Assembly: GCF_036499745.1 (NCBI RefSeq)
Contig: NZ_DASYDG010000033.1
Coordinates: 38,016-102,015 of the forward strand
Direction of reading: 5' to 3'
From: Pinirhizobacter sp036499745
GTDB taxonomy: Bacteria; Pseudomonadota; Gammaproteobacteria; Xanthomonadales; Rhodanobacteraceae
DNA length: 64,000 bases
The notes beneath the pieces were generated by a model that saw nothing but the letters and a program-made list of their open reading frames with translations, did not search any database and had not been told where the DNA came from. This document shows, piece after piece, positions 31,987 to 40,741 of this stretch (position 1 is its first letter; every line of letters starts with the position of its first letter). Both the position numbers and the translations under genes were made by a program.

Positions 31987-33034
31987 GCACGTAGTCGCTG
32001 AAGATTTTCTGCGATTGCGGGTGTGCGTAGCGCTGGTTATAGGCATGGCTGGTAAGCACCGTCACCAGACGCAGTTCGGGCACCACGAACACATAATTGC
32101 CGCCATTACCCGACATGGCCCAGGCCACGACCTCGCGGCCGGCTGTCTTGAAGTGGAAACGCCACCAGAAATAGCCGTACTCGGCATCCTCCCTGGCCTT
32201 GGCGTGCGGCGTGAGCATCGAATGGATGAATGCCGCCGATATCACCTGCCGACCCTGCCAGCGGCCATCATCCAGCGCGAGCTGGCCGAGCTTCGCCAGG
32301 TCACGCGCGGTGTAGCGGGTACCACCGCCACCCATGCCGATGCCCTCGGCAGAAACATTCCATTGCACGTGGTTGATGCCCAACGGCTTTTCAAGAACGT
32401 CAGCGGCGAAGGCCGATAGCGGCCTGTGCGTGGCGCGTTCGATGACGGCACCGACGGTGAACGCGCCAGCGGTGCAGTATGAAAACGAACGCCCGTAAGG
32501 ACTATCCGAAGGCTTTGTCATCCACGGCGCGAATCCCTTCACCGGCAGCGAAAGCGCGAACGTGAGCCAGCGTTCGCTCACATACATCCGCTCCTCATTG
32601 CCGGTGGAGAACTGGTTGTCGTCGTCACATTCCCAGATCGAGCTCATCGTCATGAGGTCTTCGACGGTGATGGCGCGCTTGCGCGGGTCCACCTCGTGGT
32701 AGTCGGGAAAGAAGTCGTACACCTTCGCATCCACGCCCTTCACCAGGCCGCGGTCGATCGCTGCGCCCATCAGCAGGGCGGTCACGCTCTTTGAAGCTGA
32801 GCGGATGTCGTTCAGAGTGTCGGCGGTATTGCTGTTGAAGTAGTGCTCGTACACGGTGCGGCCGTCCTGGACCACCAGCAGGCTGGTGATGTCCTTGAAC
32901 GTGTTGTCGGCGATCTTCGGCTCCACCGCCGCAATGCGGGCCGGGTCCAGGCGCTGCGCTGGCGGCGACGCATGCGCGGCCGACGCAAGGGCGAGGGCGG
33001 CGACGGAAGAAAAGACCAGGGCAAACGACTTCAT
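31940..33034 (-). CDS. Serine hydrolase of the beta-lactamase/esterase family
   Basis: A 364-residue exported class C-like hydrolase with signal peptide (MKSFALVFSSVAALALASAA). The catalytic SxxK is SASK at 79-82. The second motif, normally YxN, reads YCT (FSYCTAG), which is unusual for a beta-lactamase and points to an esterase or peptidase in this fold. The C-terminal NGGN stretch replaces KTG. ATG 33034 is chosen for the signal peptide and the upstream GGAG. The gene overlaps the CadC-like gene at its 3' end. Confidence 0.82.
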   Translation of the reverse strand: MKSFALVFSSVAALALASAAHASPPAQRLDPARIAAVEPKIADNTFKDITSLLVVQDGRTVYEHYFNSNTADTLNDIRSASKSVTALLMGAAIDRGLVKGVDAKVYDFFPDYHEVDPRKRAITVEDLMTMSSIWECDDDNQFSTGNEERMYVSERWLTFALSLPVKGFAPWMTKPSDSPYGRSFSYCTAGAFTVGAVIERATHRPLSAFAADVLEKPLGINHVQWNVSAEGIGMGGGGTRYTARDLAKLGQLALDDGRWQGRQVISAAFIHSMLTPHAKAREDAEYGYFWWRFHFKTAGREVVAWAMSGNGGNYVFVVPELRLVTVLTSHAYNQRYAHPQSQKIFSDYVLSATGAAGPAAASSH

Positions 33035-33124
33035 CACTTCAAGCTCCATCGGCGTGCGGCCCACTGCCGCTTCGGCCATCAGGCCACGCCGCCGAATGAA
33101 GTGCCTGAAACGGCAAGTGAAGAA

Positions 33125-35182
33125 TTATGAAGGCGCGGCAATCACCGGAAACGAAGTGATCCGCAGCTTTGCCACGGCGTAGGGCACCAGGGTAAGCGTG
33201 GTAGCCGGCTCGTCGATGGCGGCCTTCGGCTGGGCCGGTACCGGATCGGCCGCGCCCTCCTCGACCTTCCATCCCGGTACCGGCCGGCCTTCGACGGCCA
33301 GGGTAAGCGGCGGTGGGCCCGCAAAAGGCGAGACGGGCAGCGCGTGCTCGCTGGCAACCACCCCGGCGCCCGTCGATACGCCGTAGTTCCAGCGCGAGCC
33401 CGGGTAGACCTGCCAGTCGGCGGTGAGGCCTCGCTTGCGCCAAAGCACCCAGTTCTCTTTGATGGGCAGGGAAAAGACCAGGGCGCCGAAGGTGAAACTG
33501 TGTGAGCCATTGAAACCCGCCTCGGCGATCGGGCGAGCGTCGAAGGCGAGCTCGACCGTATCGGCGGCCTTCCAGCTACGCTCAATCGTGGCGAAGCTGC
33601 CGGGCGCACCGGCGGCCACGGGCTTGCCGTTCACCTTGATCGCGGTATGCGGCGACCAGCCGGGCATGCGCAGTCGCAGTGGGAAGGCCACCGGCGATTC
33701 TGGATGAAGGGTGATCCTCACCTGCTGTCGGAAGGGGTAGTCCGTGGCTTGCTCGAGCCTCAGCGGAATCCCGCGGACCGTGGTCGAAACCTCACACGGG
33801 GCGTAGGCGGCAGCGGCCAACCCGCCGTCGGCCGTGGCCATCCACAGGCTGGCGGTGAACTTGGGCCAGCCCTGGTGGAAGTTGGCCGTGCAGCAACCGA
33901 AATGCGGATCCAGGCCGAACAGGTTCGCTTCCGGACCATTGGTGGTCCAGGGCCGGCGGTGCAGGCTCGATTCCACCTGATTGGGCTGCTGGTCGTACTG
34001 GTGCGCCCACATGTCGTCGGTGAACGTGCCCGGCAAGGCATTGAAGGCGATCCGCTCCAGGCGATCGCCGATGGCCGCATCGCCGGTAATGGCCAGGGCC
34101 AGCTCCAGCGAGTACATCGCCTCCACCACGGCGCAAAGCTCCACGCCCTGCGACGGGCTGCGTCCGGCCAGGTGTTCATCGGCCGAGAACATGCCGTTGG
34201 GCAAGCCGTGATATTGGTCGAGCATGGCCAGCTGGTGATTCACTGCCTCACGGTCGGCGCTCTTGCCCGATACCTGCGACCACACCGGCGAGGCCTTCAA
34301 CGCCTGGGCGTTGTTCACGCCATGCACCTGCAGCCCGATGTCTTCCATGAAGGCATCGCCGCCATGGGCTTCTTTCTTGATGGCCTCGGGATCCACCTTC
34401 GTCTTGAAGGGGAAGTTGGCAAACATGCCCTGCCAGTCGTAGCCCTGGGCCTGCAGCAGCTTCGCCAGTTCCAGCAGGCGGGGATCGTGCGTACGGCTGT
34501 AAAGCCACACTACCGATACCAGCTCGTCCTGCCAGCGCATGCGGCCCCAGTCGCGCAGCGGACGCGCGGGCAGCGCCTGCAGCTGGTGAACGAAGTAATT
34601 CGTCATTAAAGGAATAACGCGCGGATCGCCGGTGAGCTCGTGGAACTGGGTGAGCACTTTGAGCATCACCATGCGCGGCCACCAGTCGTCGTTGCCGTGT
34701 GGGCCGAACATGCCATCGGGCCAGGGATGGTCGAGCGTGAAGTCAATGAAGCGGCGGGCCTTCGCCTTCAGCGGTTCAGAGTCCAGCTGCCAGGCCAATG
34801 GCAGCAGGCCGTCTAGAAAGTAAGGTCCGCGCTCCCACGACTCACCCTTGCCACCCAGCCATCCGCTGTCAGGGCCGACATCCGGCCAGGTCTCATCCAG
34901 ATGTCCGCCCAGGCCGTCGGCCTGTATCTGCAACTGGCGGCGCAGCCAGCCGGTGGGCTTGATCGCGCCCGTAGGCAACAGCTGGAAGGGTTGCCGCGCC
35001 AGGGGCGATGGCGGAAACACTACCTGGCGGAACGATGCATCGGCATCGCCCGCGCTGTGGCTGTCGCCGGATGCGGGAGCCGCGAAAGCAACGCCACCGA
35101 AGCTGAGGGCGGGAGCCGCGACGGCGGCGCCCGCGGCGCGGATGAAGGCGCGCCGGCCGTTACGTACGTCCGTATCGACCAT
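33125..35182 (-). CDS. GH127-type beta-L-arabinofuranosidase (DUF1680)
   Basis: A 685-residue glycosidase with a Tat-type signal (RRAFIRAAGAA) and probable periplasmic location. The zinc-thiolate catalytic centre known from Bifidobacterium HypBA1 is conserved: Glu348-x-Cys350 (VELCAVVE) and the Cys430-Cys431 pair (HFGCCTANFHQG), one of which would be the nucleophile. The N-terminal part is the alpha/alpha barrel and the C-terminal part is beta-rich. It lies 4 bp after the LysR gene in the same direction. Natural substrates would be arabinofuranosides of plant glycoproteins or polysaccharides; that is family-level inference. Confidence 0.85.
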   Translation of the reverse strand: MVDTDVRNGRRAFIRAAGAAVAAPALSFGGVAFAAPASGDSHSAGDADASFRQVVFPPSPLARQPFQLLPTGAIKPTGWLRRQLQIQADGLGGHLDETWPDVGPDSGWLGGKGESWERGPYFLDGLLPLAWQLDSEPLKAKARRFIDFTLDHPWPDGMFGPHGNDDWWPRMVMLKVLTQFHELTGDPRVIPLMTNYFVHQLQALPARPLRDWGRMRWQDELVSVVWLYSRTHDPRLLELAKLLQAQGYDWQGMFANFPFKTKVDPEAIKKEAHGGDAFMEDIGLQVHGVNNAQALKASPVWSQVSGKSADREAVNHQLAMLDQYHGLPNGMFSADEHLAGRSPSQGVELCAVVEAMYSLELALAITGDAAIGDRLERIAFNALPGTFTDDMWAHQYDQQPNQVESSLHRRPWTTNGPEANLFGLDPHFGCCTANFHQGWPKFTASLWMATADGGLAAAAYAPCEVSTTVRGIPLRLEQATDYPFRQQVRITLHPESPVAFPLRLRMPGWSPHTAIKVNGKPVAAGAPGSFATIERSWKAADTVELAFDARPIAEAGFNGSHSFTFGALVFSLPIKENWVLWRKRGLTADWQVYPGSRWNYGVSTGAGVVASEHALPVSPFAGPPPLTLAVEGRPVPGWKVEEGAADPVPAQPKAAIDEPATTLTLVPYAVAKLRITSFPVIAAPS

Positions 35183-35185
35183 GCC

Positions 35186-36211
35186 TCAGGCAGCCGCCAT
35201 GTCGGGCTCGTCCTCGGTCACTTGTATGTTTCGTCCCGTGGCTGCATCGGCCGCGGCAAGTTCCGTGGCGTAGGCAGACGGCGGGTCCTTGGCAAAGGAC
35301 ACCGCGCAGGAAGGCTCATTCGTGCGCGAGAACAACGCATCCACCCATCCGATGAAGGCCTGCACGCGCGCTGACAGGTGGCGCTTCTGCGGGTAGACGA
35401 TCCACACCGGCGAGCCGGTGCACACCAGCTCCGGCAGCACCACTTCCAGCATGCCCTTGGCCACCATGCAGGCGGCCATGCAGTGCGGGGCGTAGATGAT
35501 CCCCAGGTCGTTCACCGCGGCCTGGATCACCGATTCACCATCGTTGATCAGCATGTGCGGCTCGTAGTCCACCTCGATCCGGCCTTCGCTGGTTTCCAGG
35601 CACCAGGCCGTGGGCTTTCCGGTGCTCGGGGAGATATGGCGGACCAGGCGATGGTTCTGCAGGTCTTCGATGCTGGTGGGCCGCCCGTGCTTTGCCAGGT
35701 AGGCCGGCGAAGCAAACAGCACGTTGCGCAGGTAGCCGAGCTTGCGCGCGATCAGGTTGGAATCGGGCAGGTCGCCGATGCGGATCGCGCAATCGATGCC
35801 TTCTTCATTCAAGTCGTAGGGGTAATCGCACATGGACAGATCCAGGCGGATCGCGGGGTATTTCTCCTCGAAATCGGCCAGGTTCTGCATCAATACCGCG
35901 CGCCCGATCGACACCGCCACACCCACCCGAAGCTTGCCCGACGGACACGAGCGGGATTCCCCCAGGGCCTCGGTGGCTTCGGCCAGATCCAGCAGGATCT
36001 GCTTGCAACGTTCATAGAACGCGCTGCCATCGTCGGTTAAACGCAGGGCCCGGGTAGACCTGAAGAACAGCCGGGCGCCCAGCGTTTCTTCCAGCCGGGC
36101 GATGGCCCGGCTGACCCCGGACGGGGTCATGCCCAGTTTCGGTGCCGCGGCGGAGAAGCCCTTTGATTCCACTACCCGCACGAAGGCGGTAATTGCCGAG
36201 AAGTCTTCCAT
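35186..36211 (-). CDS. LysR-family regulator divergent from the efflux operon
   Basis: A 341-residue LTTR. The N-terminal helix-turn-helix (AITAFVRVVESKGFSAAAPKLGMTPSGVSRAIARLEE) and the two-lobed effector domain are typical of the CrgA/DmlR-like subgroup, not of MexT. ATG 36211 (MEDFSAI) has AGGTGG 5 bases upstream; a longer frame exists upstream but lacks similarity. It is divergent from the RND pump genes and overlaps no neighbour; the GH127 gene follows 3 bp after its stop. It could regulate either neighbour. Confidence 0.88.
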   Translation of the reverse strand: MEDFSAITAFVRVVESKGFSAAAPKLGMTPSGVSRAIARLEETLGARLFFRSTRALRLTDDGSAFYERCKQILLDLAEATEALGESRSCPSGKLRVGVAVSIGRAVLMQNLADFEEKYPAIRLDLSMCDYPYDLNEEGIDCAIRIGDLPDSNLIARKLGYLRNVLFASPAYLAKHGRPTSIEDLQNHRLVRHISPSTGKPTAWCLETSEGRIEVDYEPHMLINDGESVIQAAVNDLGIIYAPHCMAACMVAKGMLEVVLPELVCTGSPVWIVYPQKRHLSARVQAFIGWVDALFSRTNEPSCAVSFAKDPPSAYATELAAADAATGRNIQVTEDEPDMAAA

Positions 36212-36302
36212 CGTGCCACCTATTGATGACTGCTGGTCACAGGACAAATGATTCTACGCCGACTTTTATCCACCGGAGCAAGACCCAGTTACTAACCTGA
36301 CC

Positions 36303-36323
36303 GGTCCGGTATTTCTCCGGACC
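36303..36323 (+). promoter_or_regulatory. Hairpin upstream of the efflux operon
   Basis: GGTCCGG (36303-36309) and CCGGACC (36317-36323) enclose a 7-base loop, 20 bp before the adaptor ATG. It could be a leader hairpin or an operator for a TetR- or LysR-type regulator. I see no second copy in the region. Confidence 0.4.
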
Positions 36324-36343
36324 CGAACATTGGGGCTTGTTAG

Positions 36344-37537
36344 ATGAAGACAAAGATCATATTCGCCACGGCGGCAGCCGCGGTGGTGGCAGCATCGGCT
36401 TTCTGGTTAGGGCGCCCGGCACCCATCCAGGCCGCGGCCGCCATGCCGGCGCCTGAAGTCACCGTCGCCCAGGTACTGGTGCGCCCGGTGGACGACGCCG
36501 TCGCCTTTACCGGCCGGCTGCAGGCGGTGGACACCATTGCGCTGCGCCCGCGGGTCAGCGGTTACGTGGATTCCGTTGAATTCACCGAGGGGGCGCTGGT
36601 CAAGAAAGGCCAGCTGCTCTTTCGTATCGACCCCCGACCCTACCAGGCCGAAGTCGATCGCCTGGCAGCCACCCTTGCCCAGGCCAGCTCGGAACTATCG
36701 CTAGCCCAGGCCAATGCCTCGCGTGCCGGTCGCCTGCTGGAACAAAAAGCCGTATCGAAGGAAGAAGCCGACCGTCAGCAGACCGCGGCCGTGACGGCGC
36801 AGTCGCAGGTGGCGGCCACCACCGCGGCCCTGGCGTCCGCACGCTTGAACCGCGAGTTCACCGAGGTGCGTGCGCCGATCGACGGCCGCGTATCGAACGC
36901 GTTGATCACCGCGGGCAACCTGGTGACGCCGAGCGACGTGCTGACCACGGTGGTAAGCGTGAACCCGGTGTACGCCTACTTCGACGTGGATGAACAGGCT
37001 TACCTCAAGCTCGACCGCTTGCGACGTGAGCGTGGCCATGCACCGGACGTATCCATGGGCCTGGCCGACGAGCAAGGCTACCCGCATGCGGGCCATATCG
37101 ACTTCGTCGACAACCAGCTGCGCACAGGCACCGGCACCATCCGCCTGCGCGCGGTGTTCGACAACGCCGATAACTCGTACACGCCGGGACTGTACGCCCG
37201 CATCCAGCTTCGTACCGCCGGCAACCATCCGCGCGCGCTGATCGACGACCGCGCCGTGGGTACCGACCTTGGCAACAAGTTCGTCTACGTGGTGGGTAAG
37301 GATCGCAAGATCGAGTACCGCCGCGTGGAGACCGGTCCGCTGGTGGACGGCCTGCGCGTGGTCGACGATGGCCTGACCGCCGCCGACAGCGTTGTGGTAT
37401 CCGGCCTTCAGCACGTGCGCCCCGGCGTGGAAGTGACGCCCAAGACCGTAGCGATGGACTCCCGTCGCAGTGACACCGATCCGCAGGTTGCCAACCGTAC
37501 GACGAAATCCCCGTCGATCGCGGATGCCGGCCGCTAA
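36344..37537 (+). CDS. RND efflux pump periplasmic adaptor (MexE-like)
   Basis: A 397-residue membrane fusion protein linking the inner membrane pump to the outer membrane channel. One N-terminal hydrophobic segment is followed by a barrel-sandwich hybrid (VSGYVDSVEFTEGALVKKGQLLFRIDPRPY), a coiled-coil hairpin (about 95-165, QASSELSLAQANASRAGRLLEQ) and the second lipoyl half (RAPIDGRVSNALITAGNLV). It is followed after 9 bp by the pump gene. Homology of the pump to MexF suggests MexE as the nearest named relative. Confidence 0.93.
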   Translation: MKTKIIFATAAAAVVAASAFWLGRPAPIQAAAAMPAPEVTVAQVLVRPVDDAVAFTGRLQAVDTIALRPRVSGYVDSVEFTEGALVKKGQLLFRIDPRPYQAEVDRLAATLAQASSELSLAQANASRAGRLLEQKAVSKEEADRQQTAAVTAQSQVAATTAALASARLNREFTEVRAPIDGRVSNALITAGNLVTPSDVLTTVVSVNPVYAYFDVDEQAYLKLDRLRRERGHAPDVSMGLADEQGYPHAGHIDFVDNQLRTGTGTIRLRAVFDNADNSYTPGLYARIQLRTAGNHPRALIDDRAVGTDLGNKFVYVVGKDRKIEYRRVETGPLVDGLRVVDDGLTAADSVVVSGLQHVRPGVEVTPKTVAMDSRRSDTDPQVANRTTKSPSIADAGR

Positions 37538-37546
37538 GGCAAAGAC

Positions 37547-40500
37547 ATGAAAATCGCCCAGTTCTTCGTCGACCGCCCAATCCTGGCGGGCGTCCTCTCC
37601 GTGCTTATCGTCATCGCGGGCGGCATCTCGCTGTTCAAGCTGCCGATCAGCGAATACCCCGAGGTCGTGCCGCCTACCGTGGTGGTCAAGGCCAGCTATC
37701 CCGGCGCGAATCCCAAGGTGATCGCCGAAACCGTCGCCACGCCGCTGGAAACCCAGATCGTTGGTGTGGAAAACATGCTGTACACGTCGTCGCAGAGCAC
37801 CAGCGATGGCCAGATGACCCTGACAGTGACCTTCGCCCTGGGCACCAATCTGAACGATGCCCAGGTGCAGGTGCAGAACCGCGTGTCACAGGCCCTGCCG
37901 CGCCTGCCCGAAGAAGTGCAGCGCCTTGGCGTGACCACGCAGAAGAGCTCGCCCGACCTGACCATGGTCGTGCATCTGATCTCGCCCGATAACCGCTACG
38001 ACATGCTGTACCTGTCCAACTACGCGCGCCTGCACGTGAAGGACCAGCTGGCACGCCTGGATGGCGTGGGCGACGTGCAGATCTTCGGTGCCGGTGAATA
38101 TTCCATGCGCGTGTGGCTGGACCCGGACAAGCTCGCCGCGCGCAACATGACCACCGGTGACGTGATCAAGGCCATCCGCGAGCAGAACGTGCAGGTGGCC
38201 GCCGGTGCGCTCAATGCCCCGCCCGGCCCGAACAACAATGCCTTCCAGGTGAACATCAACACCCAGGGCCGCCTGACCACCGAAGACCAGTTCCTCGACA
38301 TCGTGGTGCGCAGTGACGCCCAGGGGTCGGTGACGCACCTGCGTGATATCGGCAAGGTGGAACTGGGTTCCAACAGCTACGCGCTGCGCAGCCTTCTGAA
38401 CAACAAGGAAGCCGTGGCGGTGCCGGTGTTCCAGCGCCCCGGTTCCAACGCGATCAACATTTCCGACCAGGTCCGTGCCGAGATGGCCGTACTGAAGAAG
38501 GACTTCCCGCAAGGGATGGATTACAAGATCGTCTACGACCCTACTGTATTCGTGCGCGGCTCCATCGACGCGGTGGTGCATACCCTGTTCGAAGCCATCG
38601 CCCTGGTGGTGCTGGTGGTGATCCTGTTCCTGCAGACATGGCGCGCCTCGGTGATCCCGCTGATCGCCGGGCCGGTGTCGTTGATCGGCACCTTCGCGGT
38701 GATGTATATCGCAGGCTTCTCGCTGAACGCACTTTCCCTGTTCGGCCTGGTACTGGCCATCGGTATCGTGGTGGACGACGCCATCGTGGTGGTGGAGAAC
38801 GTCGAGCGACATATCGAACTGGGCCAGCCACCACTGGAGGCCACGCGCGCGGCGATGAAGGAAGTGACCGGGCCCATCGTGGCCACGGCGCTGGTGCTGT
38901 GTGCGGTGTTCATCCCGGCGGCGTTCATCAGCGGCCTGACGGGCCAGTTCTACCGCCAGTTCGCCCTCACCATCGCCATCTCCACGGTGATCTCGGCCTT
39001 CAACTCGCTCACCCTTAGCCCGGCGCTTTCGGCGCTCCTGCTCAAGGGCCACGACGCGAAGAAGGACAAGCTCTCCATCCTGCTCGAACGCGGCCTGGGC
39101 TGGCTGTTCCGTCCGTTCAACCGCATGTTCGTGCGCGCCTCCAATGGTTACGTGGGCGGCGTCAAGCGCGTGCTGGGCAAGGGCTCGGCGGCGCTGGTGC
39201 TTTACGCAGGCCTGGTGGTGCTGGCCTTCGCAGGCTTTGCCCATGTGCCCACCGGCTTCGTGCCGCCGCAGGACAAGCAATACCTGGTGTCGTTCGCGCA
39301 GCTGCCCGATGCCGCTTCGCTGGACCGGACCGAAGGCGTGATCCGCCGCATGAGCGACGTGGCTCTGAAGCAGCCTGGCGTGGAAAGCGCCGTGGCCTTC
39401 CCCGGCCTGTCGATCAATGGCTTCACCAACAGCACCAACTCCGGCATCGTCTTCGTCACCCTGAAGCCCTTCGACGAGCGCCGCGATCCGAGCCTGTCGG
39501 CCGGCGCCATTACGGCAGCGCTCACCCAGAAGTATTCGGCGATGCAGGACGCTTACATCGCGATCTTCCCGCCGCCGCCCGTGAATGGCCTGGGCACCAT
39601 CGGTGGCTTCCGTATGCAGGTGGAAGACCGTGGCGACCTCGGCTTCGAAGAGCTGTACAAGCAAACCCAGGGACTGATCGGCGCCAGCCACAAGACACCC
39701 GCCCTGGCAGGATTGTTCTCCAGCTACCAGGTATCGGTGCCGCAGGTGGATGCGGATGTCGATCGCGAAAAGGCCAAGGCCGAGGGCGTGGACCTGGGCG
39801 ATGTATTCGAGACCATGCAGTCGTACCTGGGTTCGCTGTACGTCAACGACTTCAACCGCTTCGGCCGCACCTATCAGGTGAACGTGTCGGCGGATCCGTC
39901 GTACCGCCACGAGCCAAGTGACATCCTGCGCCTGAAGACCCGCAATGCAGCCGGTGAGGCCGTGCCGCTGGGCTCGTTCGTCACCGTCAGGCAGGGCGTG
40001 GGTCCCGACCGCGTGCAGCACTACAACGGCTATCCCACCGCCGAGATCAACGGCGGCGCGGCCCCCGGGTTCTCTACCGGCCAGGCCCAGGACGCGATGG
40101 AGAAGCTGGCGAAGGACAACCTGCCCAACGGCATGTCGTTCGAATGGACCGAACTGACCTACCAGCAGATCCTGGCCGGCAACACGTCCGTCGTGGTGTT
40201 CCCGCTGTGCGTGCTGCTGGTGTTCCTGGTGCTCGCATCCCTGTACGAAAGCCTGTCGCTTCCGCTGGCGGTGATCCTGATCGTGCCGATGGTGCTGCTG
40301 TCCGCCATTTCCGGTGTGTTCCTTACAGGTGGCGACAACAACATCTTCACTCAGATCGGCTTGATCGTACTGGTGGGGCTTGCGTGCAAGAACGCCATCC
40401 TGATCGTGGAGTTCGCCAAGGATGCACAGGAGCGTGGACTGTCGCGCCGTGACGCGGTGCTGGAAGCCGCCCGGCTACGCCTGCGTCCGATCCTGATGAC

Positions 40501-40741
40501 ATCCTTCGCCTTCATCATGGGCGTGGTGCCGCTGGTGACGTCCCACGGTGCCGGTGCCGAGATGCGCCATGCCATGGGCGTGGCGGTGTTCGCCGGCATG
40601 CTCGGTGTCACCTTCTTCGGGCTGCTGTACACCCCGTTGTTCTACACCATCATCCGTGGCTGGACCGAGCGCTCTGCCGAGCGCCGGCGCCTGCGCCGCG
40701 AACACGCCGCGCTAGAAGCGCAGGGCGCTGGAGAACACTGA
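37547..40741 (+). CDS. mexF: RND multidrug efflux transporter (MexF-like)
   Basis: A 1064-residue proton-driven drug pump with twelve membrane helices and two large periplasmic loops. It follows Pseudomonas MexF (1062 residues) closely: FFVDRPI at the start, LPISEYPEVVPPTVVV, the helix 4 proton-relay aspartates in GIVVDDAIVVVENVE, and the late LTGGDNNIFTQIGLIVLVG and GAGAEMRHAMGVAVF. In MexF this pump exports chloramphenicol, quinolones and trimethoprim; substrates here are untested. The stop overlaps the outer membrane factor start by one base. Confidence 0.93.
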   Translation: MKIAQFFVDRPILAGVLSVLIVIAGGISLFKLPISEYPEVVPPTVVVKASYPGANPKVIAETVATPLETQIVGVENMLYTSSQSTSDGQMTLTVTFALGTNLNDAQVQVQNRVSQALPRLPEEVQRLGVTTQKSSPDLTMVVHLISPDNRYDMLYLSNYARLHVKDQLARLDGVGDVQIFGAGEYSMRVWLDPDKLAARNMTTGDVIKAIREQNVQVAAGALNAPPGPNNNAFQVNINTQGRLTTEDQFLDIVVRSDAQGSVTHLRDIGKVELGSNSYALRSLLNNKEAVAVPVFQRPGSNAINISDQVRAEMAVLKKDFPQGMDYKIVYDPTVFVRGSIDAVVHTLFEAIALVVLVVILFLQTWRASVIPLIAGPVSLIGTFAVMYIAGFSLNALSLFGLVLAIGIVVDDAIVVVENVERHIELGQPPLEATRAAMKEVTGPIVATALVLCAVFIPAAFISGLTGQFYRQFALTIAISTVISAFNSLTLSPALSALLLKGHDAKKDKLSILLERGLGWLFRPFNRMFVRASNGYVGGVKRVLGKGSAALVLYAGLVVLAFAGFAHVPTGFVPPQDKQYLVSFAQLPDAASLDRTEGVIRRMSDVALKQPGVESAVAFPGLSINGFTNSTNSGIVFVTLKPFDERRDPSLSAGAITAALTQKYSAMQDAYIAIFPPPPVNGLGTIGGFRMQVEDRGDLGFEELYKQTQGLIGASHKTPALAGLFSSYQVSVPQVDADVDREKAKAEGVDLGDVFETMQSYLGSLYVNDFNRFGRTYQVNVSADPSYRHEPSDILRLKTRNAAGEAVPLGSFVTVRQGVGPDRVQHYNGYPTAEINGGAAPGFSTGQAQDAMEKLAKDNLPNGMSFEWTELTYQQILAGNTSVVVFPLCVLLVFLVLASLYESLSLPLAVILIVPMVLLSAISGVFLTGGDNNIFTQIGLIVLVGLACKNAILIVEFAKDAQERGLSRRDAVLEAARLRLRPILMTSFAFIMGVVPLVTSHGAGAEMRHAMGVAVFAGMLGVTFFGLLYTPLFYTIIRGWTERSAERRRLRREHAALEAQGAGEH

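Noticed and set aside
37886..40021. 711-residue minus-strand frame opposite mexF
   Set aside because: Antisense frame, extreme His/Arg content, no domains; mexF is unambiguous.
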